The notes beneath the pieces are model-generated. The model worked only from the letters and a program-made list of their open reading frames with translations, did not search any database and had not been told where the DNA came from. A stretch of 64,000 nucleotides of DNA, from the NCBI GenBank assembly GCA_963556145.1, contig OY744470.1, positions 3,286,001-3,350,000 on the forward strand, in the 5' to 3' direction. This DNA comes from Hygrocybe punicea. Its lineage: Eukaryota; Basidiomycota; Agaricomycetes; Agaricales; Hygrophoraceae. Position numbers and translations under genes: made by a program. Shown here one piece after another: positions 11,382-22,660 of the stretch; position 1 is the first letter of the stretch, and each line of letters opens with the position of its first letter.

Positions 11382-11629
11382 TGTTGGGAGTAGTGGCTGA
11401 ATGGTCACAGAAAGGATTAGTAATCCATATCACGTGACCCCAGAACTCAAACATGCCTGTCCAATGATTAATGCTGGGGCGCAGCATGTATTCTACATAC
11501 CACAGGAAACTTCCAGTAGATTTAGTTAGTAGTATAAAAAGGTCCTCTCAGAAAGAGGCAAATAATAATTCATTCCACATAAATTACTTAGTGATCAACA
11601 ACCACTGCACTATATAATATATTCCAACA
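11382..11629. mobile_element. Solo LTR, Ty1/copia-like, 5-bp target duplication
   Basis: 248 bp beginning TGTTGGGAG and ending TTCCAACA, with the 5-bp duplication CCATG on both sides (11377-11381 and 11630-11634). It contains a TATAAAA box near 11535. No internal retroelement sequence remains, as expected after LTR-LTR recombination. It is inserted in the 3' part of the KDZ gene. Confidence 0.9.
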
Positions 11630-11773
11630 CCATGCCTGGATCGAGTACTATGAAGATACTCACATTCTTTCCATTGTCAAAGACCTTTCCGTGTCCAACC
11701 CCTGGAGCTGTTAAAGCCTTCTATCATCAACACCATCGTGTGAACAATGTCCATTGTGTCCATCTTGATGCTA

Positions 11774-12395
11774 TACTATCATCACCCCACACATCGGACA
11801 GGCCCAGCTTTCGGCCAGTCACACAATGTCACAGTGGCATATTTGAACCCGGCCTGTCAAAGCGTGACCAATTGCCTTTTTTTCTCCTCACGACAAACTG
11901 CATTTTACACCTAGAAAACACTTCTAAAATAACAATATGATGTATTATATGTCTTGTATCAAGTTTACTGTGGATTGAGTTATTGTTATTGTCACGTGAC
12001 TTGGCGGCGTGACCAAAACACTTCATTTTACTCGCGCAGAATGCAATTGCCATATCTCCCTCAAATCACATCCTATTGACTAGCGGTTGAAAATATGGGC
12101 TTCTACAGTCATTGTCTCGGTGTAAGCCACTTTCCAGACTCTAATTCGCTTTTTTTATAAATCAACTTTTTCGTAGGTTACACCATCGTGCAGCAGTTCT
12201 ATAACGAGCAAGCATCATCCTAGTCATGGGAAACTGGTGAGAATTTATTCTATGCTATACTATCTTGGTGCTCATAGCATTTAAGACTCAGTATACCTCT
12301 CCGAAGCTTCATTTTTCAACCTGCATCATTTCAGTTCGCATCAGCAGTACCGCCAGCGGCGCCGGTGACCCAGCTTCATAAATCGGTGTCATAGG
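11774..12395 (+). repeat. Left terminal inverted repeat of the mariner-like element
   Basis: Matches 20074-20541 in reverse complement nearly throughout, for example GTCACGTGACTTGGCGGCGT near 11991 and the segment ending TGTCATAGGT near 12394. About 160 bp unique to this arm lie between about 11818 and 11980. Confidence 0.88.
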
Positions 12396-12622
12396 TTGAT
12401 CAATCATGTATATACAGCCTATTGTCTATTATATGTTTGCTTATCCAGCCTTTGTCCGAGCCTCATGAGTTACATAGCAAAACATGGAAGAATATTCAAA
12501 CAAATGTTCTACACACTACAACATATCAATTGGATACCAGATCCCAGCTATTTTCCACAATACTAACAAGAAAAGAATGATTGGAAAGGGGAAAAAATCA
12601 AAGTAGAAGACCGAGATGTTGC

Positions 12623-13825
12623 CTACACGTATCCGCAGTGCCTAAACCACCCAAAGATATCATCACTAGTACTCTCATATAATGCTTCAAGCAAGACACA
12701 AACAACCTCCATTGATGAGAGTTCAGACATGGCAAGGCGGGCATATTCCCCATTGCGGCGAAGGTGATACTTCATGGCAGAAAACGCAAGTTCAATCGGG
12801 TTGTAGTCAGGAGAGTACGGCGGTAAAAATTTGTATCGCATGCCTCTAGCATGAAGAGAACAGCATGAGCCGCAGCCTTTAAGTTATAAGCATACTGACA
12901 TTGAGCACTCACCGAGAAGTAATAAGATCCAAAATCACAGGATTTTTGTGAATTCGGCAATTATCCATCACTATCACGGAGTTTGGTTCTGGAAACGGGG
13001 ACATCTGATCTAACAAACGAGAGATGAAGTCATGGAAAAGATCTGAATCGAATGAGCCTTCGATGATATCACAATGAAGGATGCCATCATTGAGAGACAG
13101 TGCTGGTAGTACTGAATAGCTACAAGAAAAAGGCTCAACAGTACTGCCCATGATAATAAAAGAGAGAATTACCATCGCCCACAGCAGAAAAATGCTTTCC
13201 GAGTAGCTGGCCTCCCACGGATGGCCCAGGCTCTCCCCCGATATGTTGTGCGGTGATCAACTGCACTCTCGTCAACAAAGACAAGCTGATTAGCTTCATA
13301 GGTCCCAATCCGAGCCGCAAAGTCTGTTCGTAGCTCTGCACTTCGTTCAATCGCTTCCCGAGTCAGCTGGGATAACTGTAGTATAAATATCATTGCTATA
13401 GAATTAGAAACGAGCACATACCCTCTTCATCGTGAATCCCCCTTTCCGCAGTGTCCGCCACACCGTATTTAGGGACACTGATACTCCACACTTTGCTTGT
13501 AAGTCCAAACGTAGCTCATCGAGATAGAGGTCGGGTACTCTGGTCATGGTGGCGAGCAAATGCTGTGATAATTGATCAGCGACATAAATGACACAAAAGC
13601 CCCATGTACTTCAACGTCATAATCACAGAGCGCCTGCTGGAGTTGATGTTTTACTTTTGATGCTGGCACCATGACAGCGCCTGTCTGCCCAAAGTGTGCC
13701 ATTATCCTTTCCACTGAGCGCTTGCTGACATCTGTGTACATGCAGACATCATCCATAGACATCGAAGTTGATAGACGGATGACAATCCATTGCACTAGCT
13801 CAGGGATGGCTTTGCCTTGAACCAT
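12623..13825 (-). CDS. Tc1/mariner (DD34E) transposase, five exons
   Basis: Cut-and-paste transposase. From ATG 13825, exon 1 holds a helix-turn-helix region (ELVQWIVIRLSTSMSMDDV, DVSKRSVERIMAHFG). Exons 2-5 follow introns with GT-AG ends. Catalytic residues: Asp in LVFVDESAVD, Asp in VIVMDNCRIHKN, and Glu in YSPDYNPIELAF. Joining the exons leaves 34 residues between the second Asp and the Glu, which defines DD34E. The protein ends WFRHCGYV at TAG 12623-12625. No internal stop remains after splicing, so it may be active. It is convergent with the left inverted repeat and diverges from the captured coatomer sequence that starts about 120 bp upstream of its ATG. Confidence 0.86.
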
Positions 13826-13944
13826 CAGTGATACAAGGTGAGTGGAAAGTTGCGAAGTTGAACTTGCTTACCATTTTCGCATGCTTTCCCACCATGACTC
13901 ATTTTCAATAACACTCAAGTTCACTATTTCATCTAGGACAATGG

Positions 13945-14150
13945 TTCAAGTGTGGGAGCTGGCTAAAAGGACGATAATTTCTCCCAGCACAGTCTCAGGC
14001 GCATGGGACGACACAAGCATGTTTGCTTTTCCTTCCTTCGTTTCACAGCTGAGCTAACATGTTCAAATTGGAACGCGAGAGGCCTGCATTTGCTGTTCAC
14101 CAAGACACACTGTACTACACCCAAGACAAATACGTCCGCGCATTCAATTT
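13945..14150 (+). other. Mosaic of rearranged coatomer-alpha fragments
   Basis: Three short pieces of the downstream coatomer-alpha sequence are stitched together. 13951-13980 resembles 15188-15215 (GTGTGGGA..CTGGC.AAAAGGAC). 13979-14030 resembles 16090-16175 with an internal deletion (TTTCTCCCAGCA..., CAGGCGCATGGGACGACACA). 14026-14150 resembles 15293-15467 with about 45 bp deleted. The last junction falls within the sequence encoding AFNFN. Confidence 0.8.
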
Positions 14151-14183
14151 CAACTGCTTGATGACTTCTGGACTACAGACTGC

Positions 14184-17100
14184 ATGCTTACAAAGTTCGA
14201 GTCGAAGAGTCACCGCGTAAAGGGTATGTTTACGATCTGCGCAGTCTTCAGCGTGACCAATACCCATTGCAGGATTGGCATTCCATCCTACCCAACCTCT
14301 CCTCGCGGCTAGCTTACACAACGGGAGTGTTCAGTTGTGGAACTATCGCATGGGGGTACTCGTAGACTGATTTGAGGAACACGAAGGCATGCCGCAACAT
14401 ATGACAGGGCAGTCACTCGATCCTGATTGATTCATATAGGTCCTGTGCGAGGTGTTGCTATTCATCCCACCAGAGCCCTATTGGCTACCGGAGGCGACGA
14501 CTATAAGATCAAAGTCTGGGGTGGGTGTTATCTTAATTTTGCTTCACACCAAGGTCTGACTTGATTCAGACCTCAAGCCTCAAAGTAGGCGATATCTCTT
14601 CACGTTGCACGGACATTTGGATTACGTTCGCTCCGTCCAATTCCACCATGAAATGCCCTGGATCGTGAGTTACCCTTTTTATTGTGGAACGGGTGATTGC
14701 TTATTTTCGAGCAAAGATGTCTGCCTCCGATGACCAAACCATCCGCATATGGAATAGCACATCTCGCAACTGCATTGCTATTCTTACCGGTCATTCTCAC
14801 TTCGTCATGTCGGCCCAATTTCACCCAAAAGACGATCTTGTCGTTTCAGCCTCCATGGATCAGACTGTGCGAGTGTGGGATATATCAGGTCTACGCAAAG
14901 GCACACCGAATGCAGGACCTGGCAATTTGGAGAGCTTTGATACTTTCTCCACCGTCAAGTATGTTCTAGAAGGACACGATCGTGGAGTCAACCACGCCAT
15001 GTTCCACCCTTCACTTCCTTTAGATATATCGGCTGCTGACGATAGGGTCATAAAGATATGGAGAATGAGCGAGACGAAGGCGTGGGAGGTCGATTCGTGC
15101 TGGGGCCATTTCAATAATGTTTCTAGTGCTCTATTTCATCCGAAGCATGAGTTGATTGTGTCTTGCGGAGAGGACAAAACGGTTCGAGTGTGGGATCTGG
15201 CCAAAAGGACCGCGATTCAGACGTATAGGAGAGAGCATGATCGTTTTTGGGTTCTGGCTGCCCATCCTCAACTGAATCTCTTTGCTGCTGGTGTGCTTTT
15301 CCTTCCTTCGTTTCACAGCTGAGCTAACCAATCCGGGATCATGATCGACAGGGCACGATAGTGGTCTTATTGTGTTCAAATTGGAACGCGAGAGGCCTGC
15401 ATTTGCTGTTCACCAAGACACACTGTACTACACCCGAGACAAATACGTCCGCGCATTCAATTTCAACACTGGTTCAGACATTGGTTTGTTGAGCGTGCGC
15501 AAGTTTGGAAGCCCATATGTCCCGCCAAGAACGCTGAGCTTCAACCCGGCGGAACGTGCAGTCATCCTCACCATTTCGTCAGATAATGGAATATTTGAGT
15601 TGACTAGTCTCCCAACGCAAGTGCAGGGAGAAGTGAAAGATTCTTCTGTGGACGGGAAGAAAGGTAACGGACAGAGTGCTATTTTTGTTGCGAGAAATAG
15701 GTTTGCGGTATTGAATAAAACTACACAGGTTAAGTTTCACCGTGCTCGCGCATAGGTCTTCATCTGACATGCGCACAACAGCTCATTGAGGTTCGGGACC
15801 TCTCAAATTCCGTCGTCAAAACCATCAAACCGCCGGTGCAGACTAATGAGATTTTCTATGGAGGCACTGCCAGTCTCATCTTGAGCTCCACCTCTTCTGT
15901 CGTGTTGTATGATATTCAACAACAAAAGACCGTTGCAGAAGTAAACAGTCCACCTGTGAAATATGCCATATGGAGTGGGGACGGATCGTTGGTTGCTTTG
16001 ATGAGCAAGCACAGTACGTCTTGCTTTTCGATCCCTTATCACAGTCTTATTCTGTTTTGGTGTTCTGCTTTCCCTCTTAGCTATTACCATTGCAAACAAG
16101 AATTTCTCCCAGCATTGCCTCATTCATGAAACCATCCGAATCAAGTCAGGCGCATGGGACGACACAGGCGTGTTTATATTTTCCACACTCAACCACGTCA
16201 AATATTGTCTATCACAAGGGTACGTTAGCATACCGCCTGGCGTCACGACTGTTCGTAATCTGAATTTGTAATTTAGCGATCATGGTGTCATCTGCACTCT
16301 CGATAACCCCGTCTACTTGACCCGAATCAAAGGCAAAACGATACATTGCCTCGATCGCTCAGCCCGCCCACATACTATTACCTTTGATCCAACGGAATAT
16401 CGCTTCAAGCTCGCACTGTTGCATAATAATCACGAGGAGATGCTACATATCATCCGGACGTCAACCCTTCTTGGCCAGAGTATAATTGCTTACTTGCAGC
16501 AAAAAGGATTCCTGGAGGTGAGGAATATCTGCCTTCTAGTGCGAGATTGATTTGACTCTGGTGGCAGATTGCCCTGCATTTCGTCCAAGATAACAACACG
16601 CGGTTTGATCTCGCCATCGAGTGTGGTAATCTCGACGTTGTGATGGAAACAGCCAAAGCTATCGAACGGCCCGAATGTTGGGAACGACTGGCGCAGCAAG
16701 CACTGAAGCAAGGCAATCATACGGTTCGTAGACTTGTTGATGCCATGATTTATTAATCTTCTCTTGCTCCGTTGTACCCTGTAGATCGTCGAAAAAGCTT
16801 ACCAGCAAACTAAGAATTTTGACCGACTATCCTTCTTGTACCTTGCAACCGGCAGCAGTGATAAACTGTCGAAGATGCAAAAAATTGCGGAAGCGAGAGG
16901 CGACCCCATGTCGAGGTTTCACAATGCATTGTATGCAGGTGACGTATGCGGTTGCATTGCTGTTTTGCACGAAGTTGGACTTCGTGAGGGAACCATGATA
17001 TTTCTTTTGTGTTCTACCACTAATAATTCTTGACACAGATCCTTTGGCGTATAAGACGAATGGATTGGATGATCTGGCGGATGAAATCCAGCAAGCCGCT

Positions 17101-17490
17101 GGCCTGACTTCATTGGATATCGATGATGTACCATCATTTGGTTCATCAAATCTGAAGCCGCCATCGGTTGTTACTTCAACAACAAACCTCAACTGGCCAT
17201 CTGTATCTGCCGGTGAGAATTTTTTCGATTGTGCCCTGACGAATGGCAAGTTGGAAGTGGGTCTGGATGTTCCACACATCAACACCATCGATGTTACTGG
17301 TACTGCAGCATCTTCGGCTTTGGATGCCTGGGCCAAGGAGGAAGAAGTACACAACGGCATTGATCCAGAAGAAGGTAGATGGGAACTTGACGCTGATGTG
17401 GGGGTTGCCCACCAAAACTTAGTCGAGCAAGGTAGCAAGATGGAGCTCCTCAGTACACCTACGTTCGACATACATTTCATAGACATTTGA
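14184..17490 (+). pseudogene. Coatomer subunit alpha (COPI) copy, truncated, with introns retained
   Basis: Alpha-COP is the WD40 scaffold of COPI vesicles acting in Golgi-to-ER traffic. The ATG at 14184 begins MLTKFESKSHRVKG. Beta-propeller repeats follow ([68 protein letters not shown]), then the alpha-solenoid part (IRTSTLLGQSIIAYLQQKGF, DNNTRFDLAIECGNLDVV, IVEKAYQQTKNFDRLSFLYL). At least eight introns are present, one with a GC donor (14387-14439). A TGA at 14368-14370 replaces the expected Arg in DRFEEH. The frame ends at 17488-17490 just after GRWELDAD, so the conserved C-terminal coatomer domain (several hundred residues) is absent. It is a genomic, not retroposed, copy and lies inside the mariner-like element. 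Confidence 0.87.
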
Positions 17491-17664
17491 ATCACAATTT
17501 ATGAACCTTCTCATGCTTCATATATGTCACCGAAAAGCTTACTGCCAAACTAAATAGGGGGACATGGACTAGAGATAGACTCCGACAAATACACTAGAAG
17601 CGTGCGCAATGTTCCGTAGCTAAACTGAAAATACAGGCACGTTCTCAGGCAATTTTCCCCCCAT

Positions 17665-19838
17665 ATGACCCAGTTGCCAGTGCCTATGGGACAAGGAGCA
17701 GTAAAAGCACGACAGCAGGCAGCAAAGGCCAAACGCCAGGCCGATGCTGCTCTCAAAGGTGCAATTGGATGCATTGCCTCTCCCTAAACGACGCTGATTT
17801 ATTGCTACAGTCAAAACAGGTGGAAAAGACGATAGCAATGCTACAGAACTCACTGGACTTGCTCCTCCCATCCCTGTCCGTCCAAGCAGCCGTGCTTCAG
17901 CTGTATCTAATCCCCGTTCTTCGAGGAGTATGAAGTTGGTATCAACAAAGTCCTCTGGAGATCATGAAGTTACCACTAAACGACCTGTCCGCCAATCTGC
18001 AAAAGCTGTCAAGGCACTGTTGAGGGAGATTCAGGCAAGTGAGATCGAAGAGGAAGAGGACAACGGACCTGGATTGGAAGAGTCTCAAGATGAACCAGGA
18101 TATGCTGATGCGGATGAGGATGATCAAGACAAGGACGACTATGACGAAATTGGCGACAAGGAGAACTCGGACTTGGAGGAATCAGACGAAGCAAAGCCAG
18201 CTGCAAAGGCAAACCCGATGGCCGAAAAGGGCAAGAAAGCCTTGCCGACTGTCACGGCAGATGAGATTAGCAGCGAGTCATTTGATGAAGATGGTATGCA
18301 TTTCCAACCACACTTGGGGCCTCGTCTCACTCTTTCACACAAGTGAGGCCAGCTGTGAAGGCAAAATTAACTGCGAAGGCGAAATCAACTGTGAAGGCGA
18401 AATCAACTGCGAAGGAGAAATCAACTGCGAAGGCAAATCCAACAACCAAAAAGGACAAGACGATCGCAGTGGATGAGATTAGCAGTGAGGAGTCGTCTGA
18501 TGAAGACGGTATGCTTTGTTCTGACCGTACTCAGGCCTCATCTCATGCCATTTCCTTCACAGTCGCTTTCACATTTACTATGGAAGTGCTTAGTGCCTCG
18601 AAACAGTCCCGCAATATTGATGTCATCTCATCATCGGTCTCACTCTATTCTCTCCAACAGAAGATAGCAAGTTCTTTGAACATCTATCCTGAATCCTCAC
18701 AAGCACAATATCGCTTTAGTACCGATTCAAAGGACTCTCTCTCTTGCGATCTTTTAACTCACGGCCACTTCAACACACTTCTCCGACTTCTCCGCGAACG
18801 ATCCGTTCCAGCCAAGTTGGCCAATGGTTGGCGTTCGACTCGGAAGATGAAGGCATTTACATTGCAAGTCTCTAACAAAGGTGATTCCCCCTATGTGGGG
18901 TCCACGGATACAAAGGTACGTATAATTCTGTTGGATTCCTATCACGTTGAGTTAAATATTTTTCGCAGGGCGGTGGGTCTGCGAAGTCCAAAGCAGCTGC
19001 TGCTCTCAAAGAGCAGGTGAAGACTGCAGTGGATACTTTCCATGAACAACGCGTTACGGCCCGCCTCGCCATTACAGAGTACTGGACCTGTGAGATACAC
19101 AGTCTACCCAACAAGGCGTCGTTGTGCTTCAAGAATCCGTCAACGGGCTTATGTCATCCAATCACGGAGAATAATCTGAACCTTTGGGCAGCGCTTCATG
19201 TATGTATTTTTCTATTCATATCTATGATGCTAATTTTTTGCCAGGTTAAGGATCCTCATGCCAATCCTGTCAATGAGAAGCCGGCTGAGGTCAATGTGCT
19301 GGGAAATACTGCACGAGGACGACTGGCAGCTAAACCGTCTGCAAATCCCAATGACCAAGTCACATTCCCTTATGGCTGCTATCCGCCACCATTGATGTTG
19401 CCGGCAATGTATTATTCATCTATGGTAGCTCCTCAGATGCCGGCGGGATTTTTCCCGCCAGCTCCTGGATTCACTGTACCGCTGTCAGGTTTTTTGCCAC
19501 CTCCGGGACCACCCACGGTTTCTCCTCCTGTTCTTTCGCAACCATTGAATTATCCCCTCATCTCTGAGTGGATTGAATATTGCGACCGACATCCCAATCG
19601 TGTTGGCGGCAATCTCAGTTCTGTCATTCCAAAATTCCAGGACCAAGGCTTCCGCTACATAAATCAACTCACTGGCAGTCGTGTCACCATCGAAAAGCTC
19701 TCAGACTGGCTCTCCGTTGGCCCTTGGACAGCTGATTTAATCATCAGCTATGCAGAGGAGGATTGTAAACTGATCGCAACAGGTACTTTCAGGATGGAAT
19801 TGCCGCGTGGGTTGGTCGCGGCAGCAGAGGAAATTTAG
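17665..19838 (+). CDS. Accessory gene of unknown function, charged repeats and a SAM-like C-terminal region
   Basis: From ATG 17665 I can join six exons (introns near 17761-17811, 18294-18343, 18510-18562, 18917-18967, 19201-19244; all GT-AG). The protein opens MTQLPVPMGQGAVKARQQ, then has acidic stretches (EIEEEEDNG, DADEDDQDKDD), a Lys/Ala/Ser tract (VKAKSTAKEKSTAKAN), and a folded region near 18560-18800 (MEVLSASKQSRN, QYRFSTDSK). A Pro-rich segment is followed by a helical end (LISEWIEYCDRHPNR, FRYINQLTGSRVTIEKLSDW, ADLIISYAEEDC). Similar proteins are common and uncharacterised in Agaricomycetes. Because it is enclosed by the element's inverted repeats it may be cargo or an accessory transposition gene; that is inference. 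Confidence 0.68.
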
Positions 19839-20073
19839 TTTCGCTATCAACGGTCTTAGCCTCCCCCTTCACATATTCATGTATCAAGTGTTCTTTATTG
19901 TCCGAAGGTGTTTCAACACACCTGATTCTCTTCTCGACGGTTTGATGTGTTCAACACGCTTTTTTTATTATGCTACACTAATACATTCCACTGGTGATAA
20001 AAAATTGAGTTCTGAGACCAAGGCTGAATGAATGTACATTGTAATACTAGATAATGGAATGTACACACTACCT

Positions 20074-20541
20074 ATGACACCCATTTATGATGCTGGGCAA
20101 TGTCAAAGTTCATAATACCAACTGAAATGATGCCGGTCAGAAAATGATGCTTCGGAGAGGTATACTGAGCCTGGAATGCTATGAGCACCAAGATAGTGAA
20201 GCATGGAACAGATTCTCACCAGTTTCCAATGGCTAGGATGATGCTTGCTCATCATAGAACTGCTGCACGATGGTGTAACCTGCGAAAAGGTTGATTTATA
20301 AAAAAAGCGAATTAGAGTCTGGAAAGTGGCTTACACCGAGACAATGACTGTAGAAGCCCATATTTTCAACCACTAGTCAATAGGATGTGATTTGAGGGAG
20401 ATATGGCAATTGTATTCTGCGCGAGTAAAATGAAGTGTTTTGGTCACGCCGCCAAGTCACGTGACAATAACAATAAAATCGAGCGAGAAATTCGAAGTGG
20501 CCGAAAGCTGGGCCTGTCCGATGTGTGGGGTGATGATAGTA
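20074..20541 (-). repeat. Right terminal inverted repeat of the mariner-like element
   Basis: Reverse complement of the left arm without its extra 160 bp. The outer end is TACTATCATCACCCC on the minus strand, next to TA 20542-20543. Confidence 0.88.
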
Positions 20542-20580
20542 TATCACCTGTATACTTTTCATTTTACGAACTCCGCCCCA
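20542..20580 (+). other. Remaining leader of the Crinkler-RHS-type gene
   Basis: Only 39 bases separate the element end from the ATG, so the original promoter of this gene has been displaced or replaced by the element's inverted repeat. Confidence 0.55.
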
Positions 20581-22411
20581 ATGATAATGTCATCAGCAAC
20601 CAACCCGACTCAGAAGCGATATCGCTCCCCAGCTAAAGATGCCTCATCCCGTAAACCCAAATTAGCAACGTCATCTATCCTTGTCGACGATTCTCCTGGT
20701 GATTCGGATCCTATGATGATTGACACTGCTGAAAGCGAGCCTGCACCTGCTCCAGGTTTCCCCACAATCAGTCTGGATATGGTGCCGAACAACCTCGACG
20801 ATGCCACTCACCACCGTTTAGACGCTGAGGTCTTAAAGCGATTTCCCAATTCTCAACTTCCTGCATCATCCGACACTTCTTACCTCTATACGGCTGCTGT
20901 TCTTCTCTTCATCATCGTATCAAAATCAGAAGGGTTACTCGACGGATGTGTAAAAAGTTTCGATAACGCAGAGGCTATTCTCACCGAGCATCCGACGTTG
21001 CTAGATATGTTGGAATCGGCGATAGTGGCCAAATCGTTCAAGGAGATAAGGAACTGCAGTACGATATCAGCGTTTAAATGAAGGCTTAGCTGACGTCTGA
21101 CGTGTGGACAGAACTCCTCCGCCCGTCAGAAGGTCCTGGTAAGTTGGCCCCGTCGCTTGTGAATGTGACTATTGACGATTCCGGCTATTTTGAACACATC
21201 CCGCTTTCCGCGTCCTTACGTTGCTCCCTCTCATTTTGCATCCATTCTCCAGATTCCGTGGAATCCCATATTTTCAGACCTTGACTCTCGTCGAGTTCAC
21301 TTGATAGCTGAACACCGGTACGTTATCTTTCCCGTATCATTGCCGCTGGACTCATGTCGAATGTAGTCTGGACACCATTTTGAGTAAGAGTGATACCAGT
21401 GTGATATATCTACCCTCTCATTTCTGATGTCAACAGTTCTGGCCGACGCATACAATGCCAAATTCGTTGGTAATACCGCCGAAGAATTCATCGGCCATCT
21501 CGAAAGCCTTGATGTGGCGGAGCGCAACAATCAAGAGCATATTTATGCCAAAACGATCTCTGTGGTCCAAAGTTCTGGAACAGGGAAATCACGTATGCTT
21601 ACAGAGGTGCGTCGGTGGTACTCGGCTGGATTTTTTGCATGATGATTGTTCGTGCCAGGCTGGCAATCACATTTTCACTCTTCCTGTCTGCCTTCGGAAT
21701 CCCCGAGATCCCGGTTACCCTGTCTCCGATGAAGTTGTCTTTAGATACTTCAAGGGTACAGCGTCGGATAACGACCTGAGCATCACGGCTCATATCCGCC
21801 GCCGGTTTCCTTTCTGCTGTGCATGTCACCATGCTCGAGAGGATTAAGTCTATACAAGCCGAGCGTCCTCTCAGTGGACTGGAGCTACGTGGTGCTTGGC
21901 ATAACCTCATAGAAACAAATCCATCATACCGGAATAAATTTTTTGAAGAGGTGGTCCAGAAGGCAAAGCTGGCAAGTCGTTATTTTCCTCATGTGTTTTG
22001 GAGGACCAATTGTTTGTTGACAGGCAACGATCTCAAATTGTAAGCAAAGTCCTAAACGCACCGATACTGGACAACCTGATAAGCAAGACGTGGATATGAC
22101 GAAATTCGCCAAGCTCTGTTATGAGAAGTTCGTAAAGAAGGAGGTTGAAAACCTCATGCAATTTGTGCAGGCCCAATTTCCCGGCGAAGCTCCTTTATGC
22201 GTGACGTACTTTGATGAGGCTCACGAGCTTAGATTGTGCTATTGGGTTTTGTTGCGCTTATTGCAATTCCAGTCATCCTCGACGAGAATGTGGTACGTGT
22301 TCATGGGAACAAAGTCAAGTATCTCGTATTATGCGCCTACTCCTGAAAACAGTGAGTCTTTGCCTGCCAATGCAACCACACCTGATGTACTGCCAGTGCT
22401 TTCGTTGAAAC
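20581..22411 (+). pseudogene. Crinkler-RHS-type protein, N-terminal P-loop NTPase half
   Basis: From ATG 20581 (MIMSSATNPTQKRYRS) a basic, low-complexity leader leads to a P-loop segment. Landmarks are KFVGNTAEEFIGHLESLDVA and ISVVQSSGTGKSRMLTE (Walker A-like SGTGKS, near 21590), then IFTLPVCLRNPRDPGYPVSD (21672-21731), LMQFVQAQFPG and LCVTYFDEAHELRL (Walker B-like, near 22215), and MWYVFMGTKSSISYY. Several introns are needed. The sequence stops at SLKL just before the point where this fungal family continues into its nuclease-like C-terminal half. No C-terminal half follows here; a matching half lies inverted at 48824-50228. The mariner-like element has inserted 39 bp upstream of the ATG. 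Confidence 0.72.
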
Positions 22412-22660
22412 TGTGAACAGTCTTTCCACCTTGTTTCTTTTCCACCACCATAAATTCAACCTCTCTGGCAAATTCCTTTTTTTTTCCCAACCGGGAAATG
22501 ACTTTTGATTTCGGCATGGATGAACAATAGTTAGATGAGTGTGGGAAAAGTGAGAAAATGACACGCCTTATAAAGACCAATACACGAGGCAAAACACATG
22601 GATAATAATAAAGATTATTACGTCGCTTGATATACAAATACATTTGAGGACAGGAAAATG
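22412..22660. other. Spacer between convergent genes
   Basis: No coding sequence recognised. Contains a T-rich tract (22480 region). A short plus-strand tail beyond the Crinkler-RHS fragment is not conserved with the family. Confidence 0.5.

Larger units (their letters stand above)
7317..11772 (+). pseudogene. KDZ-family transposase gene, fragmented by insertions
   Basis: Transposase of the Kyakuja-Dileera-Zisupton class, widespread in basidiomycetes. In order: DDDPVDQVQQTFGDQVRV (7318-7370); intron about 7389-7436; AHQAWNKQMMELVTSFLCWK (about 7500); ANAALIHAGLLGCSPVQPT (about 7750); QLSIAFDVFLNIMRCINNKV (about 7985); then the conserved core GYDIGCAF, NTFHGHAHNRLCQL, LEDLETCKQVFSSSN, FHWLQFLDLHFDQWD (8640-8935); FELSKANLAGT (9589-9616); and MRKHISKAITRRSAAIRTA after the next intron (11081-11140). 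The N-terminus is lost to the repeat array. Stops occur near 7640 and at 11372-11374 (Arg to TGA), a copia LTR splits the 3' end, and the mariner-like element ends it. Confidence 0.87.
11774..20541. mobile_element. Giant Tc1/mariner-like element (8,768 bp) carrying transposase, captured coatomer-alpha segment and accessory gene
   Basis: Both ends begin TACTATCATCACCCCACACA as inverted repeats and are flanked by TA (11772-11773 and 20542-20543), the target of Tc1/mariner elements. The inverted repeats extend to about 12395 on the left and 20074 on the right. The left arm has an extra stretch of about 160 bp after 11818. Inside, on the minus strand, is an apparently complete DD34E transposase. 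On the plus strand are a rearranged coatomer-alpha region and a multi-exon gene of unknown function. The left end lies in KDZ remnants and the right end 39 bases before a Crinkler-RHS-type gene. Confidence 0.82.
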
